A stretch of 64,000 bases of DNA from Sporosarcina limicola (GCF_014873855.1 NZ_JADBEL010000001.1:221198-285197); one strand, 5' to 3'; positions 8,558 to 17,095 are shown, counted from the first letter of the stretch. The notes: generated from the sequence alone by a model not told the origin. Made by a program: numbers and translations.

Positions 8558-9085
8558 ATGCTTGAATATATTCTTATCGGTTTATTACATGAACAGCCTA
8601 TGAGTGGCTATGACTTGAAGAAAACAATTGATTATTCAATAGGCTTTTTCTACAAAGCGAGTTTTGGCAGTCTTTATCCTGCACTGAAAAGGCTCGAGGA
8701 AAAAGAATGGGTGACTGCAAAAGAGGTGGAGGGCAACAGCAAAAACAAAAAAATCTATACGGTCAATCCAGTAGGAAAAGAGGCTTTTTTAAAATGGCTT
8801 GCACAACCACTACAAAGTTCTAAAAATGAGCATTTATTAAAAATCTTTTTTATCGACTATCTTGATGAAGAAAAACGAACGGATCTCCTTCAACAATTTC
8901 ATTTGCAATTGAAAAACGAAAGAGGAAAACTTAAAGAAGTCGAGCAAATTGTTTCAGAGGAAGTAACCGCTCTTACTAATCCCGAAGATTTCTATTACCG
9001 CATCTCCGTCTTACGCTATGGAGTGCGACATCTTGAAATGGAGCTGGATTGGTTAGAAGAGATTATTGAGAGGAAAGTGAACTAA
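8558..9085 (+). CDS. PadR-family transcriptional regulator
   Basis: Regulator of 175 residues with the N-terminal PadR winged helix: LIGLLHEQPMSGYDLKK, FGSLYPALKRLEEKEWV, and the wing KKIYTVNPVGKEAF. The C-terminal Vir_C-like helical domain (about residues 95-175) mediates dimerisation. GAGGAG precedes the ATG. The stop overlaps the next gene as TAATG, so it is coupled to a CPBP protease. Likely an autorepressor relieved by a small hydrophobic ligand or stress, as known for the family. Confidence 0.92.
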   Translation: MLEYILIGLLHEQPMSGYDLKKTIDYSIGFFYKASFGSLYPALKRLEEKEWVTAKEVEGNSKNKKIYTVNPVGKEAFLKWLAQPLQSSKNEHLLKIFFIDYLDEEKRTDLLQQFHLQLKNERGKLKEVEQIVSEEVTALTNPEDFYYRISVLRYGVRHLEMELDWLEEIIERKVN

Positions 9086-9828
9086 TGTCAAATGAGAAGA
9101 CAAACATTTTTGCCAAACGTCCGATTTTAAGCGTCATACTGATTGAGGTATGCTTCTTACTGGCGGTTTTTATTGCCGGCGCGATTGCCACGATTAAACA
9201 GTTAGATTATACCTCGCCAGTATTGATTTCATTCATTCCGACTGCTGTCGTTCTTATTCTGTACTTTACATTAAAAAGAAAATGGCGTTCTTTCGGCTTC
9301 AAAATCGGGCAAGCATGGAGAAATTGGCTGCTCTACTTGCCTCTTCTATTGATTCTAATCATCTTATGCTTCCAAGGGTTTAACTACACCGCTCCAGAAA
9401 CAATTCTATTTTATCTTGGCTTTTCCATTTTAGTTGGTTTTGTTGAAGAAAGTATTTATAGAGGGCTCATAGTACACATTTTAGTACCTAAAGGAATCGT
9501 TACAGCGATTATTACTTCTAGTTTATTGTTTTCCTTATCGCATATCCTTAACAGCCTATCAGGGCAGAGCATAGAGCAAACTTTGCTACAAGTAGCTTAC
9601 GCGCTACTTCTCGGTATTGTACTCGCACAATTAATGATCAAAAACGGCAGTATTTATCCGCTGATCCTATTTCATACGCTGCACAATTTTATTCAGTTTA
9701 TAGGTAAAGGCGGCTACAATCCAATACTCGACGCAACCATCTTGATTATTTTAGTGATAACAATAGTTGTTTTATCTATGCCGTCACGTAAAATTGTGAA
9801 AACTAATAGTGGCCAATTAACCGTTTAA
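9085..9828 (+). CDS. CPBP-family intramembrane metalloprotease
   Basis: Protein of 247 residues with about seven membrane helices. The catalytic EExxxR motif appears as EESIYRG, followed by LSHILN and a HTLHNFI segment, the usual three metal-site motifs of CPBP proteases. It is translationally coupled to the PadR regulator (TAATG), which should control it. This is the second regulator-plus-CPBP unit within 3 kb: the first is TetR-controlled. The two proteases are not obvious duplicates, since lengths and motif spacing differ. Confidence 0.88.
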   Translation: MSNEKTNIFAKRPILSVILIEVCFLLAVFIAGAIATIKQLDYTSPVLISFIPTAVVLILYFTLKRKWRSFGFKIGQAWRNWLLYLPLLLILIILCFQGFNYTAPETILFYLGFSILVGFVEESIYRGLIVHILVPKGIVTAIITSSLLFSLSHILNSLSGQSIEQTLLQVAYALLLGIVLAQLMIKNGSIYPLILFHTLHNFIQFIGKGGYNPILDATILIILVITIVVLSMPSRKIVKTNSGQLTV

Positions 9829-9864
9829 CGCTTCTGCTTAATACTATGAAAAATCGAGGTTTAG

Positions 9865-9987
9865 ATGACGTTTAATCCATTTGAAATAGTGATTGTAATG
9901 GGCATTGTGTCGATGAAATTCTTTCCACATCATTACGCAAAGAGATTACTTGGTCTGAAATGCACACAAAAAGCCGACCCCTCGTAG
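9865..9987 (+). CDS. possible 40-residue small membrane ORF
   Basis: ATG preceded by GAGG at five bases, then 40 codons with a hydrophobic N-terminal third (FEIVIVMGIVSMKFF) and a basic second half. The stop lies inside the following terminator hairpin, which argues against it. No family recognised; it may be a chance frame or the tail of a decayed gene. Confidence 0.25.
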   Translation: MTFNPFEIVIVMGIVSMKFFPHHYAKRLLGLKCTQKADPS

Positions 9988-9999
9988 GTCGGCTTTTTT
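9969..9999 (-). terminator. bidirectional terminator
   Basis: AAAAGCCGACC pairs with GGTCGGCTTTTTT around a short loop. It serves the broken wrbA-like fragment on the minus strand, and its T run also suits plus-strand transcripts from the CPBP gene. Confidence 0.85.
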
Positions 10000-10008
10000 A
10001 TCTTACGA

Positions 10009-10062
10009 TTATGCTTCTAAATGTTTCATCGCTTGCGCAACTTTCACCGTACGTCTTCGCAC
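10009..10062 (-). pseudogene. 3' fragment of a second wrbA-like gene
   Basis: On the minus strand this encodes RRRTVKVAQAMKHLEA and a stop, which matches the last residues of the intact WrbA-like gene ending at 11191 (ARRTVKVAQAMKHLEV). The base match covers about 45 of 50 positions. Nothing of the rest of the gene is present. It is either the remnant of a paralogue or a duplicated gene end, and has its own terminator just beyond. Confidence 0.75.
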
Positions 10063-10090
10063 CCAGATTTTGAATTGTACGTTTAGTTGG

Positions 10091-10120
10091 TTGACAAAAT
10101 TTAGGGTTAGGCGTTAAAAT
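10091..10120 (+). promoter_or_regulatory. strong sigma-A promoter
   Basis: Perfect TTGACA (10091-10096), an 18-bp spacer and TAAAAT (10115-10120). Transcription would begin near 10127, in a stretch with no good reading frame. Confidence 0.75.
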
Positions 10121-10126
10121 TGTAGT

Positions 10127-10265
10127 TGATATGATGGACTAAAAAAGTCATTCGGGGAACAACCTCGAATTCTCTGCGGCGGAGACATTAAACTTGTGCC
10201 GAAACCTGATAGCTGCTTTATATGAAAAGTAGAGCCTTGATTTCAAGAAATCAAGGCTCTATTTT
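10127..10265 (+). ncRNA. structured small RNA candidate
   Basis: Between the promoter and a large hairpin lie about 90 bases with three short helices: GACT/AGTC (10137-10149), TTCGGGG/CCTCGAA (10151-10169) and TCTC/GAGA (10171-10185). The final element (10217-10274) is an imperfect 28-bp inverted repeat with a two-base loop, whose inner 15 bp (TAGAGCCTTGATTTC and its complement) is followed by TTTTTC, so it can terminate. No known RNA family recognised. It precedes a toxin-like gene, an arrangement like type III antitoxin RNAs, although I see no tandem repeats. Confidence 0.45.
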
Positions 10266-10305
10266 TCATATAAAAACAATAGAGCGTTAATATTGAGGGG
10301 AAACC

Positions 10306-10950
10306 ATGTCGCTTACTTGTCCAGATTTATTCAATTTAATTGAATAGCCCAAAATCAATCTGATTACATTGAATCTTCTTCGTGAATATTATGAGACGTA
10401 TTTGAATCCATATATTTATCAATTTGAAATTGTTGATGAATCGGGTGAGAAACCAGTAAAAAGAACAATTGAATTAAGGTTTGACCAAGAAAACTTTTGT
10501 CACTTATTTGGTTTAGAAAGTATTGTCCGTCGACATGTTAGAAACACCGGACCATACAAAGGGCAAGCCGGATGGGATACTATTAAAAACGGTATCATTG
10601 ATTTTAGTGACCTAAAGGTGAAAAACAAGGGTGGCTTTACAGATAATAAGGCTAGGTTCGTTTTTTTCTATTTAGTTCCGAGGCTATTCGAATCTCCAAA
10701 GGGTTTGTTATTTGACCCTGATAAAGTTTCTGTAAACACGTACGTAGATTGTGAATTATTATTTTATGACCAATTCCAAAAAACTTACGTACATATCGGA
10801 ATTATGGAAGATATAAATTTGGGTTACTACATACCAAAGACTTTTTTAATCGAAAAAATGACCAAGCAAAGTGATGGCCAGAAATATATAAAAAGACAGC
10901 AGACGATTCATGTAACTAAAATTTCTAAAGAAGAAATTGAAATTATTTGA
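10306..10950 (+). pseudogene. toxin-like (BECR/PBECR4-type?) gene with an in-frame stop
   Basis: The best start is ATG 10306 behind GAGGGG, but the frame meets TAG at codon 14 (10345-10347) and then stays open for 200 codons. Without the stop the product would be about 214 residues; only a TTG at 10369, with no ribosome site, could start the rest. The body has FCHLFGL, GWDTIKNGIID and a late YYIPKTFLIE segment, which remind me of the PBECR4 group of BECR-fold nucleases. I hold that assignment loosely. It is AT-rich and follows the structured RNA candidate, so a broken toxin-antitoxin or abortive-infection unit is plausible. Confidence 0.55.
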
Positions 10951-11129
10951 GAAGAAACCCTAACTCTCTACCTAACTTTTTTGAGGTCTATCTGTCATAT
11001 ACGTAGAATTTTGAATATCTGGATCAATTTTCTATGAGTTTTTCCGGGTTTATATACGAGGGCACCAACCTCAACGGTATTGTATCACGCTTAGTATTGA
11101 CTAATTACTCAAAAGTCCGATATTATGAA

Positions 11130-11187
11130 ATATAGAAAACCCGACTCCTGAATCCATCAATTGACAGATCTAAGAATCGGGTTATTA
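11130..11187 (-). terminator. terminator of wrbA-like gene
   Basis: AACCCGA (minus strand, 11176-11182) pairs with TCGGGTT (11138-11144) around a long loop, then TTTTC. Weaker than the terminator behind the broken copy. Confidence 0.5.
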
Positions 11188-11190
11188 CAA

Positions 11191-11805
11191 TCACACTTCT
11201 AAATGTTTCATCGCTTGCGCAACTTTTACTGTACGTCTCGCCTGGTGCTTAACCGCAGCTTCGATATCTTCGACCATTTTTCCATCTTGTCCAACTGTCA
11301 CACTCGTACCATACGGATTGCCTCCCGCTGCATATACGGAGCCATCTGTGTAACCTGGCGCCGCCACAATCGATCCCCAGTGATACATTGACGTATAAAG
11401 AGAAAGAATCGTCGCTTCTTGCCCGCCGTGTGCGTTTCCGGCAGAAGCCATAGCACTCACTACTTTATTGGCAAGCTTTCCTTGTGCCCAAACTCCGCCC
11501 GTCGTATCTAAGAAATTTTTCATTTGACCCGGCATATTACCGAAACGTGTTGGTACGCTAAAGATTATTGCATCCGCCCACGCAAGGTCTTCCGGTGTTA
11601 CTTCCTGTACATCTTTTGTTGCTTCGATGTTGGCTTTCCATGCTGGATTCGAGTCAATTGCCGCTTGTGGCGCTGTCTCTGCCACTTTTAAAATTTTCAC
11701 TTCAGAAGAACCAGCCTCTTTTGCCGCTTCCGCTGCCCATTGTGCAAGTTGGTAGTTTGTACCACCTGAACTATAATAAACAACTGCTGTTTTTGTACTT
11801 GTCAT
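11191..11805 (-). CDS. wrbA: NAD(P)H:quinone oxidoreductase, WrbA family
   Basis: Flavodoxin-like FMN enzyme of 204 residues that reduces quinones by two electrons and so avoids semiquinones. The N-terminal phosphate-binding loop YYSSGGTNYQLA, the FMN loop PTRFGNMPGQMKNFLD, and the STSMYHWGS-type segment (here LYTSMYHWGSIVAAPGYTD) are the WrbA hallmarks, and the length is standard. AAAGGAGACGG precedes the ATG. Its 3' end is duplicated at 10009-10062. Stands alone. Confidence 0.92.
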   Translation of the reverse strand: MTSTKTAVVYYSSGGTNYQLAQWAAEAAKEAGSSEVKILKVAETAPQAAIDSNPAWKANIEATKDVQEVTPEDLAWADAIIFSVPTRFGNMPGQMKNFLDTTGGVWAQGKLANKVVSAMASAGNAHGGQEATILSLYTSMYHWGSIVAAPGYTDGSVYAAGGNPYGTSVTVGQDGKMVEDIEAAVKHQARRTVKVAQAMKHLEV

Positions 11806-11900
11806 TTTTTCCGTCTCCTTTGTTATTCATCATATATATAGTAACATTCCCCAATTTAACTATCCAAAAATCTGATTGTAAACCTAAAAACCATCTACTT

Positions 11901-13106
11901 TCATTCAAAATTTGAAAACCGCCAATAATGCCAAGCAATGACGTCGGACAGCCAGGCAAGTCCTTTACTTTCAGCTTGATGAATAGCAATCGACTCACCC
12001 CTTTCACCGCACACGATGTAAATTTCGTGATGTGGCGCTTGATCATGGTAGCCCGTTAGATCAACTATCCCGTCATGACGCATAATCGCGTGAACTTCAT
12101 AGTCGATTTTCGGGGCAGTTGTGAGCGGATTTCCAACAGCGTGTTCGAGATGGAACCCCGTTTCCCCCTTCCTATGGTCCAACCGTTTCAAAACAATCCC
12201 TTCATGTGATGCGGTCAACTTTTTGCGCATGCGTTTTAAATAGCTATACGCAACCGACTTTCCGACATCCTTCGTAAACGTAAGAGGAGTGCGATCTAAA
12301 TCATACGCGAGATCAATATCCACACGGGTACGATAACTTCCCCCATTCGAATTAAACCCCCTATCATCCCCTTTGAAATAGCGATTGGGTGATAATAGAT
12401 TCGGATTTTTAACCCACTTCTCTGCCAAAAACGTTGTGTAACGAAATTTCCATCTATCGACGCGCACATGACGCGACCTTTCCTGAACAGGCGTTAGCAA
12501 TTTCCTCGGCTCCGCAATCATTTTCTGAACCGTGAATTCTTCAACCGCCGCTTCTTCTTTCGATGAAAATGGATTGAGCGTGCCAAAAATTTTTGAGACA
12601 ACCGATTTACTTATATTTAGCCGTTCCTCCGACTTCGCAAGCGGACGCCTGAAGCGGATAGTGTACGTATATGATTCATCCAACGAAAAATCCCGATCGA
12701 TCATACAAGTCGTTGTCACTGTTTTTAAATATATCCCATTCCGATAAACCGCATACTCCTCGACATCTTTGATTTCCTCCCAAGACACAGCAATTTGTGT
12801 CTTTGCTACAATCGTTGTCAGCACTAGGGAGTGAAGCGGATTATCCTTGTTTTTCTGTTCGGCAAACGCCGTTGTTTGCAGTGCTATACAATCGACCACT
12901 TCACAGTTTTCAACTCGCTCGATTAGATAGCTATACAGTTTCGCATGCTTGAAATCCCCGTCACTAAATTCCGGTACCGTCCCTTCATACAGATGACTTC
13001 CGTCTCTATACACTTTATATAATCCGCCCGTATCATTCCATGTGAAGGAAATCGAATCATGTACATGAGTAACTGTTTTTATCTCAAAAATCGGTTTTGA
13101 ATTCAT
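11901..13106 (-). CDS. DUF3238-domain protein with fibronectin-like repeats
   Basis: Protein of 401 residues without a signal peptide. Two N-terminal fibronectin-III-like segments share a phrase (YKVYRDGSHLYEGTVPE near 30 and YAVYRNGIYLKTV near 125). The C-terminal half (about 230-400) has the DUF3238 pattern: NRYFKGDDRGF, RTRVDIDLAYDLD, and a HHEIYIVCGERGES segment. DUF3238 proteins are common in Bacillales, and their function is not established. The ATG follows AAAGGAGG. It stands alone between wrbA and the thiamin operon. Confidence 0.8.
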   Translation of the reverse strand: MNSKPIFEIKTVTHVHDSISFTWNDTGGLYKVYRDGSHLYEGTVPEFSDGDFKHAKLYSYLIERVENCEVVDCIALQTTAFAEQKNKDNPLHSLVLTTIVAKTQIAVSWEEIKDVEEYAVYRNGIYLKTVTTTCMIDRDFSLDESYTYTIRFRRPLAKSEERLNISKSVVSKIFGTLNPFSSKEEAAVEEFTVQKMIAEPRKLLTPVQERSRHVRVDRWKFRYTTFLAEKWVKNPNLLSPNRYFKGDDRGFNSNGGSYRTRVDIDLAYDLDRTPLTFTKDVGKSVAYSYLKRMRKKLTASHEGIVLKRLDHRKGETGFHLEHAVGNPLTTAPKIDYEVHAIMRHDGIVDLTGYHDQAPHHEIYIVCGERGESIAIHQAESKGLAWLSDVIAWHYWRFSNFE

Positions 13107-13162
13107 TCGCGTGATTCCTCCTTTGTATGGGTTAGGTTGCCCATATCGCAGAGATCTAAAAG

Positions 13163-13173
13163 TATGTTATAGT
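13163..13173 (+). promoter_or_regulatory. extended -10 promoter of the thiamin operon
   Basis: TATGTTATAGT contains TG one base before TATAGT (13168-13173), an extended -10 element, about 20 bases before the TPP riboswitch. The -35 box is poor. Confidence 0.5.
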
Positions 13174-13195
13174 CGTAGAGAAAACTAAATAGAAC

Positions 13196-13293
13196 TACAC
13201 CACTAGGGGTGTCTTTGTAGAAGACTGAGACGCGTAACCATATATGCGGACCCTTGGAACCTGATCTGGATGATACCAGCGGAGGGAAGTGGG
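13196..13293 (+). promoter_or_regulatory. TPP riboswitch (THI element)
   Basis: Thiamin pyrophosphate aptamer: ACTAGGGGTG, the conserved GACTGAGACGC (pyrimidine-sensing bulge), ACCCTTGGAACCTGATCTGG, and the closing ACCAGCGGAGGGAAGTGG are all in order. It sits 107 bases before tenA and should switch off the whole operon when TPP is plentiful. Confidence 0.97.
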
Positions 13294-13330
13294 ACCGCGT
13301 GCAATTTATTTTATCAAACCAAAAAACCGT

Positions 13331-13368
13331 GGGCCGCTTCCTGACATAGATCAGTAGGTGGCTTTTTT
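13331..13368 (+). terminator. riboswitch expression-platform terminator
   Basis: GCCGCTTCCTGA pairs with TCAGTAGGTGGC (two G:T, one mismatch) and is followed by TTTTTT. It lies between the TPP aptamer and tenA, so the switch works by premature termination. Confidence 0.85.
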
Positions 13369-13399
13369 GTATTTAAAAAACAAGAAGGAGTTGGACTAG

Positions 13400-14089
13400 A
13401 TGACGTTTTGTGAAGAAGTTCGTAAAGAGTGTGATGATTTGTGGCAAGGGAGTTTCGATCATCCCTTCATTAAACAAATTGCGGAAGGTATATTACCGGA
13501 GGACGTATTCAAGTATTACGTTAAACAGGATTCGTATTATTTACAGCATTTTGCAAAAGTACATGCGCTTGCTGCGGTGAAAGCAAAAGGAATTTTGACG
13601 ACTCAGCGTTTTGCACAGCATGCGGAAATCACATGCGGCGCCGAGATTGCATTGCATGAACATTTTTTCGAAATGCTTGACGTGACAGATGAAGAATTAG
13701 CAACCTTCCAACCGGCGCCCACGGCCTATGACTATACATCGCATTTATATCGCGTAGCATTTGAAGGAGACCTAGCGGATATTCTCGCTGCACTACTCCC
13801 TTGCTACTGGCTTTATTATGAAATCGGAGAACGTTTGAAAGGGGCGAAACCAAATCACCCCGTTTACGATAAATGGATTCAAACATACGGTTCTGAGTGG
13901 TTTGAGAATGCGGTGATGGAACAAATCACGCGGATGAATGAACTAGCGGAAGGACTCTCTACAGAGCGCCGCGAAGAACTGAAAGAACATTTCCGAAAAA
14001 GTAGCTATTATGAGTGGCATTTCTGGGAGATGGCATGGACGAAACAAGCGTGGGCAATTGGTTCGTATGAATTGACGCGGAATAAATGA
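13400..14089 (+). CDS. tenA: thiaminase II / aminopyrimidine aminohydrolase TenA
   Basis: All-helical enzyme of 229 residues that hydrolyses aminomethyl-pyrimidine products of thiamin breakdown so that HMP can be salvaged. TenA signatures: DHPFIKQIAEG near the N-terminus, VKQDSYYLQHFAK, a Cys in HAEITCGAEIALHEHF, and the catalytic region LLPCYWLYYEIGERL with the family Cys. First gene behind the TPP riboswitch; AAGGAG precedes the ATG. Overlaps thiM by ATGA. Confidence 0.96.
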   Translation: MTFCEEVRKECDDLWQGSFDHPFIKQIAEGILPEDVFKYYVKQDSYYLQHFAKVHALAAVKAKGILTTQRFAQHAEITCGAEIALHEHFFEMLDVTDEELATFQPAPTAYDYTSHLYRVAFEGDLADILAALLPCYWLYYEIGERLKGAKPNHPVYDKWIQTYGSEWFENAVMEQITRMNELAEGLSTERREELKEHFRKSSYYEWHFWEMAWTKQAWAIGSYELTRNK

Positions 14090-14850
14090 TGGAAACAACG
14101 GAAAATCTTCTACAGAAGTTGCGAACAGAGCAGCCCCTCATCCATTGCATTACAAATATCGTCGTCGCTAATTTCCAAGCGAATGGCCTGCTGGCACTTG
14201 GTGCATCACCCGTCATGGCGGACGCTGTGGAAGAAGCAGCGGAAATTGCTGCTGTATCATCTTGCACCGTATTAAATATCGGTACGCTCAAACGCGAGAC
14301 TGTGGAAGCGATGCTGTTAGCCGGGAAAAGCGCCAATAAACATGGAAAACCCGTCATCCTCGATCCCGTCGGCGCCGGAGCAACCGCTTTCCGTAAAGAG
14401 ACCGTTTTACGAATTTTGAATGAAGTAGATGTATCACTCATCCGTTGTAATGCCGGAGAATTAGCAGCAATCGCCGGTGTCTCGTGGCGTGCAAAAGGTG
14501 TGGACGCAGGAGCAGGCGATGCAGATATTGCCACTATCGCAAAAGAAGTCGCTAGTAACCACCGCTGCCTCGTTGCAGTAACCGGCAAGGAAGACCTAGT
14601 AACGGACGGAGAAAATTTAGCACATATTTCAGGCGGTCATCCACTTATGTCCCGCGTGACCGGAATGGGCTGTTTACTAAGTGCTGTCACTGGCGCCTTT
14701 TTAGCTGTCGCAAATGAAAACCGTTTGGATGCTGTCGCAACTGCATTAGCATTCTATAAGCGAACCGGTGAAATAGCAGCAGAAAAAGCTGTCGGACCGG
14801 GTGATTTCGCAGTTCACTTTTTAAACTCACTTGATTCATTAAATGATTAA
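14086..14850 (+). CDS. thiM: hydroxyethylthiazole kinase ThiM
   Basis: Kinase of 254 residues that phosphorylates the thiazole moiety of thiamin for salvage. Motifs: PLIHCITNIVVANFQANGLL at the N-terminus, PVILDPVGAGAT in the middle, RCNAGEL, and the GMGCLLSAVTGAF anion-hole region with the catalytic Cys. ATGATG offers two starts three bases apart. The last codons are part of a 25-bp tandem repeat that continues downstream, so the gene end has been duplicated. Confidence 0.96.
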   Translation: MMETTENLLQKLRTEQPLIHCITNIVVANFQANGLLALGASPVMADAVEEAAEIAAVSSCTVLNIGTLKRETVEAMLLAGKSANKHGKPVILDPVGAGATAFRKETVLRILNEVDVSLIRCNAGELAAIAGVSWRAKGVDAGAGDADIATIAKEVASNHRCLVAVTGKEDLVTDGENLAHISGGHPLMSRVTGMGCLLSAVTGAFLAVANENRLDAVATALAFYKRTGEIAAEKAVGPGDFAVHFLNSLDSLND

Positions 14851-14915
14851 GGTACTTAATTCATTAAATGATTAAGGTACTTAATTCATTAAATGATTAA
14901 GGTACTTAATTCATA
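14831..14915. repeat. 25-bp tandem repeat at the 3' end of thiM
   Basis: Units start at 14831, 14856, 14881 and (partial) 14906. Each contains TCATTAAATGA, an inverted repeat, and ends GGTAC. The first unit encodes the last ThiM residues (DSLND) and its stop, so later copies are non-coding duplications in the thiM-thiD gap. Confidence 0.9.
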
Positions 14916-14955
14916 ACAAACATTGATTCATCAACAAAAATGGAGGTAGCTCATA

Positions 14956-15789
14956 ATGACTGTTGTAGCCTTAACAATTGCAGGTTCTGATAGTGGCGGC
15001 GGTGCAGGTATCCAAGCAGATTTGAAAACTTTTCAGGAACTGGGTGTCTTCGGTACGTCGGCATTAACCGCGGTGACCGCACAAAACACACGCGGCGTTC
15101 ACGGTGTCTATCCGATTGACGCACAAGGAGTGACTGCTCAAATTCGTGCAGTGATGGATGATTTCAACGTCGGCGCAGTGAAAACAGGCATGCTATTTTC
15201 AGCCAATATTATACAAGCGGTGGCAGAGACGTTACAATCATACGGCCCGTCCGCGCTTGTTATCGATCCAGTCATGATCGCAAAAGGAGGTGCTTCGTTG
15301 TTGTTAGATGAAGCGGTGCAGGCCATGAAAGAACTACTCATTCCACTGGCATCCGTGATTACGCCAAATATTCCCGAAGCGGAAGTGCTGGCTAGCATGA
15401 GCATCAAATCGGATAGCGATGTTGTGGAAGCGGCTAATCGACTTTTGAAATTAGGTGCTAAAGCGGTCGTCATGAAAGGCGGTCATCGTCGACAAGCCAA
15501 CTATGCAGAGGATCTATTCCTATCTGCTGCGGGCGAACGATTTACGCTACGCTCCGAATGGATTGAAACCAAAGATACACATGGTACCGGCTGTACATTT
15601 TCCGCGGCCATTACGGCTCAAATCGCTCAAGGGAAAACAATCGCAGAATCCGTTATTACAGCCAAGCATTTCATCCAAGCTGCCATAGCGGATGGACTAA
15701 CTCTTGGAGGCGGGCACGGGCCAACTAATCATTGGGCATATAAGCGACTCGGTAAAACGGCGGGAAAGGATGTCGTTTTGATTGATTAA
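14956..15789 (+). CDS. thiD: HMP/HMP-P kinase ThiD
   Basis: Ribokinase-fold kinase of 277 residues that phosphorylates hydroxymethylpyrimidine twice on the way to thiamin. Motifs: [20 protein letters not shown] (substrate loop), [27 protein letters not shown] and [13 protein letters not shown] with the catalytic Asp and anion hole. GGAGG precedes the ATG. Pyridoxal kinase activity is a known side role of such enzymes in Bacillus, but the operon points to thiamin. Confidence 0.96.
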   Translation: MTVVALTIAGSDSGGGAGIQADLKTFQELGVFGTSALTAVTAQNTRGVHGVYPIDAQGVTAQIRAVMDDFNVGAVKTGMLFSANIIQAVAETLQSYGPSALVIDPVMIAKGGASLLLDEAVQAMKELLIPLASVITPNIPEAEVLASMSIKSDSDVVEAANRLLKLGAKAVVMKGGHRRQANYAEDLFLSAAGERFTLRSEWIETKDTHGTGCTFSAAITAQIAQGKTIAESVITAKHFIQAAIADGLTLGGGHGPTNHWAYKRLGKTAGKDVVLID

Positions 15790-16447
15790 AAAGATGCTGC
15801 GGTTGTATTTCATCATGGGTAGTACAAATACTGGAACAGCTGACCCTTTAGACGTACTAGAGGCGGCACTTCGTGGCGGAGTGACATGCTTTCAGTTAAG
15901 AGAGAAAGGTCCTGGGGCACTAAGTGGGAATGAAAAGCAGAAATTCGCGGAAGCCTGCAAAAAACTTTGTGGACTCTATAATGTGCCATTCATCGTCAAT
16001 GATGATGTCGACTTAGCGATTGCAGTGGACGCGGACGGGGTGCATATCGGCCAGGACGATGAACATGCAAAAGTGGTTCGGGAACAGATTGGTACCCATA
16101 AAATCCTTGGCGTTTCTACACATACCGAAAACGAAGTGAAAGAGGCCTTGGTAGTAAGTGCCGATTACATTGGGATGGGACCCGTCTATGCTACTTCATC
16201 GAAAGCGGACGCAAAACCCGTTGCTGGAACAGATATGATTCGAACAATAGCAAATGCATATCCAGACTTACCAATCGTCGGTATTGGCGGCATCACATCG
16301 ACCAATTTCACTCCCGTCATCGAAGCGGGTGCGGCAGGCGTATCCGTTATTTCAGCCATCGCAGCTGCTGGTAACCCGTTTGTTGCGGCATGTGATTTCA
16401 AGAAAGCCATCGACTCTATTTTGAATGAAGAAGGTGCCACCTCATGA
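15782..16447 (+). CDS. thiE: thiamin-phosphate synthase ThiE
   Basis: TIM-barrel enzyme of about 221 residues that joins HMP-PP and thiazole phosphate. Motifs: FQLREKG, FIVNDDVDLAIAV, DGVHIGQDD, GVSTHTENE, DYIGMGPVYATSSK, VGIGGI and a final phosphate loop GVSVISAIAAA. TTG 15782 overlaps the thiD stop; ATG 15794 is a possible alternative start. Coupled to thiW by ATGA. Confidence 0.95.
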   Translation: MIKKMLRLYFIMGSTNTGTADPLDVLEAALRGGVTCFQLREKGPGALSGNEKQKFAEACKKLCGLYNVPFIVNDDVDLAIAVDADGVHIGQDDEHAKVVREQIGTHKILGVSTHTENEVKEALVVSADYIGMGPVYATSSKADAKPVAGTDMIRTIANAYPDLPIVGIGGITSTNFTPVIEAGAAGVSVISAIAAAGNPFVAACDFKKAIDSILNEEGATS

Positions 16448-16941
16448 ACACAAGAAAAATGGTCATCATGACAATGTTCGTCGCCATTGCAGTTGCCGGT
16501 TCAACATTCGTGTCATTCCCGGCAGGCATCGCACGCGCCTATCCAATCCAGCATGCAGTCAACGTCGTCGCGGCCATCATGCTCGGCCCAATTCCAGCCG
16601 TCATTATCGCATTCTTGACTGGATTGATTCGCGTATTGACCGGTACTGGATCGCTACTCGCATTTCCGGGCGGCATGATTGGCGCATTCCTTGCCGGCGT
16701 TCTCTATAGGCAATACGGCAAAGCCTGGCTCGCAGCAACCGGGGAAATTATCGGAACCGGTATCATCGCCTCCTTACTCGCCGTTCCCTACGCTAAGATT
16801 TTGATGGGCACAACCGTTACAGCATTTTTCTTCGTGCCGCCATTTATCATTTCTAGCGTAAGTGGTGCATTGCTCGGGGTTATGCTTGCTGTACGATTAG
16901 AGAGGAACAGGGTTGGGGTGAAGATTAGGGAGATGGTGTAG
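16444..16941 (+). CDS. thiW: ECF transporter S component ThiW
   Basis: Membrane protein of 165 residues with about five helices. The N-terminal half has the S-component signature VNVVAAIMLGPIPAVIIAF, followed by GTGSLLAFPGGMIGAFLAG. ThiW proteins occur only in thiamin operons and are thought to bring in the thiazole moiety with a shared ECF energising module, which fits the presence of thiM and thiE here and the absence of thiazole synthesis genes. Last gene of the operon. Confidence 0.92.
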   Translation: MNTRKMVIMTMFVAIAVAGSTFVSFPAGIARAYPIQHAVNVVAAIMLGPIPAVIIAFLTGLIRVLTGTGSLLAFPGGMIGAFLAGVLYRQYGKAWLAATGEIIGTGIIASLLAVPYAKILMGTTVTAFFFVPPFIISSVSGALLGVMLAVRLERNRVGVKIREMV

Positions 16942-17057
16942 GTGTTTCCGGCGTGACAATGTTGTTCAGTTTAGGGGAACATTAACGTTGTTTACTTTGG
17001 ATAAAGCCTTGTCCTGCTCGACGATACACTTCTTGATCAAATATTAATCAAAATAAA

Positions 17058-17095
17058 CAGCCGACTCCTAGTAAAAATAGGGGTCGGCTATTTAT
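17058..17095. terminator. bidirectional terminator after thiW
   Basis: AGCCGACTCCTA pairs with TAGGGGTCGGCT around a seven-base loop, followed by ATTTATT. The 117 bases between thiW and this hairpin hold nothing I recognise. Confidence 0.75.
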
